A stretch of 7,706 nt of DNA, taken from assembly GCA_030148625.1 (NCBI GenBank), contig JASBTC010000400.1, positions 1 through 7,706 on the forward strand, given 5' to 3'. Shown here piece after piece: positions 5,438-7,706 of the stretch. Both the position numbers and the translations under genes were made by a program. A model generated the notes under the pieces. That model was not told where the DNA came from and did not search any database. It saw only the letters and a program-made list of their open reading frames with translations. This DNA is from Sphingobium sp. (lineage in GTDB: Bacteria > Pseudomonadota > Alphaproteobacteria > Sphingomonadales > Sphingomonadaceae). The stretch's first letter is position 1. Every line of letters begins with the position of its first letter.

Positions 5438-5779
5438 GTGCAGGGCGGTAGGAACGGGGCCCCGTCTCGGCGGGCGACGCCGAGGCTCAAGATTTTCCAG
5501 CCGGCGCAGATGGTGCTCGGCGACCGGTCGGTCCGCGTCCATCTGCTCGACATATCGGTGGGCGGCGCGCTGGTGCATGCCGCGATCCCGCCCGAGCTTG
5601 GCAGCCGGGTGACGCTCGACTGCGCCGGGATCGCGCGCGCAGCGACCGTGCGCTGGGTCGGTGGCAGCCGCTTCGGTGTCGCGTTCGACCGACCATTGAA
5701 CGATGCGGAGGTCGAGGCGGTGATGGCCACCCAGTCGCCGAGTCCGCTGCAATCGCGCAACGACGCGCCGGCGCGCTGA
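5438..5779 (+). CDS. PilZ-domain protein, probable c-di-GMP receptor
   Basis: This 113-residue protein is little more than a single PilZ domain. Both c-di-GMP-binding motifs are intact: RxxxR as Arg12-ATP-Arg16, and D/NxSxxG as DISVGG (Asp38, Ser40, Gly43). The following GALVHAAIPPELGSRVTLDC and the ATVRWVGGSRFGVAFDRPL strands (69-87) complete the barrel. It probably binds c-di-GMP and acts through a partner protein on motility, adhesion or polysaccharide; no partner is visible. Translation starts with GTG, preceded by GGGGGAG (5426-5432) at 5 bases. The C-terminal 20 residues are disordered-looking. It lies 102 bases after the phosphatase gene, possibly in the same transcript. Confidence 0.88.
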   Translation: MQGGRNGAPSRRATPRLKIFQPAQMVLGDRSVRVHLLDISVGGALVHAAIPPELGSRVTLDCAGIARAATVRWVGGSRFGVAFDRPLNDAEVEAVMATQSPSPLQSRNDAPAR

Positions 5780-5822
5780 TCGGAGCGATTCCGCGTCCGA
5801 TCGGGCATAGCCGTTCGCGTCA

Positions 5823-5855
5823 CGCCCTTGGAACGGGCGGAGAGGGCGCGAGCCC
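5823..5855 (+). terminator. Two short hairpins after the PilZ gene
   Basis: CGCCC (5823-5827) pairs with GGGCG (5835-5839), and GGGC (5844-5847) pairs with GCCC (5852-5855) around a GCGA loop. They lie 44-76 bases after the PilZ stop codon. There is no T tract, so termination is only a suggestion. The remaining bases up to the receptor gene (5856-6057) presumably hold its promoter, but I cannot point to a clear one. Confidence 0.25.
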
Positions 5856-6057
5856 CAATCGAACACTCACCCCGACCTAGCCGTTCGGATGGGCGGGCAG
5901 ATACGCCGCTCCGTCCAAAGATAGCGTGAAGTCTATCGCGGCTTCGCCTTTACTCCCATTCGTCAATCGTACCGGTCCGCCCGGAACGATGCGGAGGCTG
6001 GAACAGACCCCGCCGGACAGCAGGAGCCGTTCGACCATGAAAAGAAGGGGGGAATTG

Positions 6058-7706
6058 ATGACCGTCATATTCGTACGTTCGAGGCGCATTGCATGCGGCA
6101 CGCCGCTCGCGCTGGCCGCCATGCTGGCTGCCGGCTTGCCCGCGACCGCCCGGGCGCAGGCGACCGATCCGCAGGCCCAGTCGCAACCCGAAGCCGCCGA
6201 GGGCGACGACGTCATCTATGTCACCGCGCGCAAGCGGATGGAGCGGCTGCAGGATATTCCCGATTCGATCGCGGCGTTCGGTGCGGAGGCGATCGCCAGC
6301 GCGAACATCCAGAATGTGAAGGACGTCGCGGTCCGCGTGCCCAATGTCTCGATCGTGGAGGCGCAGCAGCCCGGTGTCGCGCTGATCAACATTCGCGGCG
6401 TCGGCCAGGCGCGTAACGGCGAATCCCCCGTCGCCGTCGTGGTCGACGGCGTCCAGCTCAGCAATGCCAGCCAGATCACGCAGGACCTGTTCGATATCGA
6501 GCGGATCGAAGTGCTGAAGGGGCCGCAAGGCGCGGTCTATGGCCGCAATGCGATCGGCGGGGCGATCAACATCGTCACGCGCCAGCCGACCAACGATCTC
6601 GAGGGGTTCGTCCAGGGCGGCTATGGCACCGGCAACGATATCCGCGCCAGCGCGAGCGTCAGCGGCCCGATCATCGCCGACAAATTGCTGTTCCGCATCG
6701 CCGGATCCTTGCGCGATTTCGACGGCGATATCGACAGCCTGAACACGCCGGGCCGCGACAAGGCCAATTGGCAGAAGGACCGCAATGTCCGCGCGAGCCT
6801 GCTCGCCAAGCCCAGTGAGGCGGTGACGATCGATCTGCGCTATGCCCGGCTGCAGACCCGTGCGGGTGCCGCCTATTATGCGCCGATCCCGGCGGGCGTC
6901 TCGATCGATGCGCCGCTGCCCTATATCGGCAACGTGCCCGGCCGCGCCAGCCGCGTGCTCAACGACTGGTCGGCCAAGGTGGATGTCGATCTGGGTGCCG
7001 CCACGCTGACATCGGTCACCGCCTTGTCGAAGGTCGGATCGTTCATCGACGAGGATCTGGACTATACCCCCGCCGACGCCACTGCGGCGCAGCAGCGGTT
7101 GAAGGCGAAGAATTTCAGCCAGGAACTGCGCATCGCATCCGACGGGTCGGGGCCGACCAAATGGCTGGGCGGTGTCTATTTCCTGCGCACCCGCCAGACG
7201 TTGGACACCAAGATCTTCGTCGGTGCGGACTTGCTGCCGCTGTTCGGCCTGCCGACATCGCTCGCCCCGCTGCTGTTCTCGACCAGCGGCGCACGCGACC
7301 GCAACAAGGCCTATGCCGCATTCGGCCAGCTTTCCCACCGGTTCGACAACGGCCTCGAGCTGACCGGCGCGGTGCGTTACGATGTCGACGACCGGCATCA
7401 GACCGATCTGATCGCGGTCGGCAATCCCGAATATGACACAAGCTTCAAGTCGCTCCAGCCCAAGGCATCGGCGGCCTATTTCTTCAATCCCGACGCGATG
7501 ATCTATGCGACCGTCGCCAAGGGCTTCCGCAGCGGCGGTTTCAATCCGCAGGCGCGCCTGACCCGCCGTTACAAGAAGGAAGAGAACTGGAATTACGAGG
7601 CCGGTTTCAAGACCAGCCTGGCCGACCGCAAGGTCACGTTGAATGGCGCGATATTCTATACGCGGATCAAGGATCGTCAGGTCTATGTGCTCGACCTGAT
7701 CAATTC
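6058..7706 (+). CDS. TonB-dependent outer-membrane receptor (3' end missing)
   Basis: 549 complete codons are visible, and the frame is intact to the window edge. The protein imports a ligand across the outer membrane using energy passed on by TonB-ExbBD. A signal peptide covers about residues 1-34 (basic MTVIFVRSRR, hydrophobic LALAAMLAAGLPAT, cleavage near ARAQ). A TonB-box-like DDVIYVTARKR follows (50-60). The plug domain includes LINIRGVGQ (109-117), VAVVVDGVQLS (125-135) and ERIEVLKGPQGAVYGRNAIG (148-167), then GGAINIVT. Barrel strands follow, with IYATVAKGFRSGGFN (482-496) typical of the iron-siderophore-like and xenobiotic receptors abundant in sphingomonads. Full members have about 700-800 residues, so roughly a quarter to a third is missing. 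The ATG at 6058 has a purine-rich AAGGGGGG just upstream; the in-frame ATG at 6037 is less likely. The ligand cannot be told from this sequence. Confidence 0.95.
   Translation, partial: MTVIFVRSRRIACGTPLALAAMLAAGLPATARAQATDPQAQSQPEAAEGDDVIYVTARKRMERLQDIPDSIAAFGAEAIASANIQNVKDVAVRVPNVSIVEAQQPGVALINIRGVGQARNGESPVAVVVDGVQLSNASQITQDLFDIERIEVLKGPQGAVYGRNAIGGAINIVTRQPTNDLEGFVQGGYGTGNDIRASASVSGPIIADKLLFRIAGSLRDFDGDIDSLNTPGRDKANWQKDRNVRASLLAKPSEAVTIDLRYARLQTRAGAAYYAPIPAGVSIDAPLPYIGNVPGRASRVLNDWSAKVDVDLGAATLTSVTALSKVGSFIDEDLDYTPADATAAQQRLKAKNFSQELRIASDGSGPTKWLGGVYFLRTRQTLDTKIFVGADLLPLFGLPTSLAPLLFSTSGARDRNKAYAAFGQLSHRFDNGLELTGAVRYDVDDRHQTDLIAVGNPEYDTSFKSLQPKASAAYFFNPDAMIYATVAKGFRSGGFNPQARLTRRYKKEENWNYEAGFKTSLADRKVTLNGAIFYTRIKDRQVYVLDLIN

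Noticed and set aside
5877..6038. Minus-strand 53-codon frame upstream of the receptor gene
   Set aside because: Codon use is moderately coding-like, but there is no ribosome binding site, no domain, and it occupies the likely promoter region of the receptor.
5950..7398. A 482-codon open frame on the minus strand
   Set aside because: It is antisense to the TonB-dependent receptor, whose plug and barrel motifs are clear. The long open frame is a by-product of high G+C codon use.
1..7706. CRISPR arrays, tRNA or rRNA genes, insertion sequences
   Set aside because: I saw no regularly spaced repeats, cloverleaf-like sequence, transposase motifs or terminal inverted repeats anywhere in the window.

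Overview
The window looks like chromosomal DNA from a sphingomonad-type alphaproteobacterium (Sphingomonas or a close relative). The reasons are the high G+C coding style, a MucR/Ros-family regulator ending in a sphingomonad-like Ala/Lys-rich tail, an alphaproteobacterial ECF sigma factor, and a TonB-dependent receptor whose plug motifs are typical of the group. The assignment rests on sequence style alone.

Left third (1-2008): on the minus strand lie an ECF sigma factor (120-665), the probable first codons of its downstream neighbour (1-7), and a MucR-like regulator (901-1524) with a histone H1-like tail of seven Lys-containing pentapeptides. A perfect 11-bp hairpin (862-886) closes the MucR gene. 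About 390 bases upstream of MucR (1618-2008) hold no gene I can support.

Middle (2009-3859): this is the most interesting part. A small XRE-type helix-turn-helix protein (2614-3045, minus) sits between two promoters that share one design: a TTGACA -35 box followed by the same 17-bp palindrome, TATnCGATnATCGnATA, filling the spacer and running into the -10. One promoter (2336-2363, minus) is a perfect sigma-70 consensus, and its predicted start point falls on the ATG of an unknown 106-residue protein, so that mRNA is probably leaderless. The other (3102-3130, plus) drives a 222-residue DUF6362-like protein with a C-terminal helix-turn-helix-like segment. The likely picture is a three-gene regulon controlled by its central repressor, with phage-like logic. 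A separate perfect 18-bp palindrome (2445-2462) lies downstream of the repressor gene and is unexplained.

Right half (3860-7706): after an intergenic hairpin repeat (3931-4018) come three plus-strand housekeeping-type genes, each about 100 bases from the next: a PaaI-like hotdog thioesterase, a PPP-type metallophosphatase, and a small PilZ-domain protein that retains both c-di-GMP-binding motifs. The window ends inside a TonB-dependent outer-membrane receptor (6058 onward; signal peptide, TonB-box-like segment and plug are present, the barrel is incomplete).
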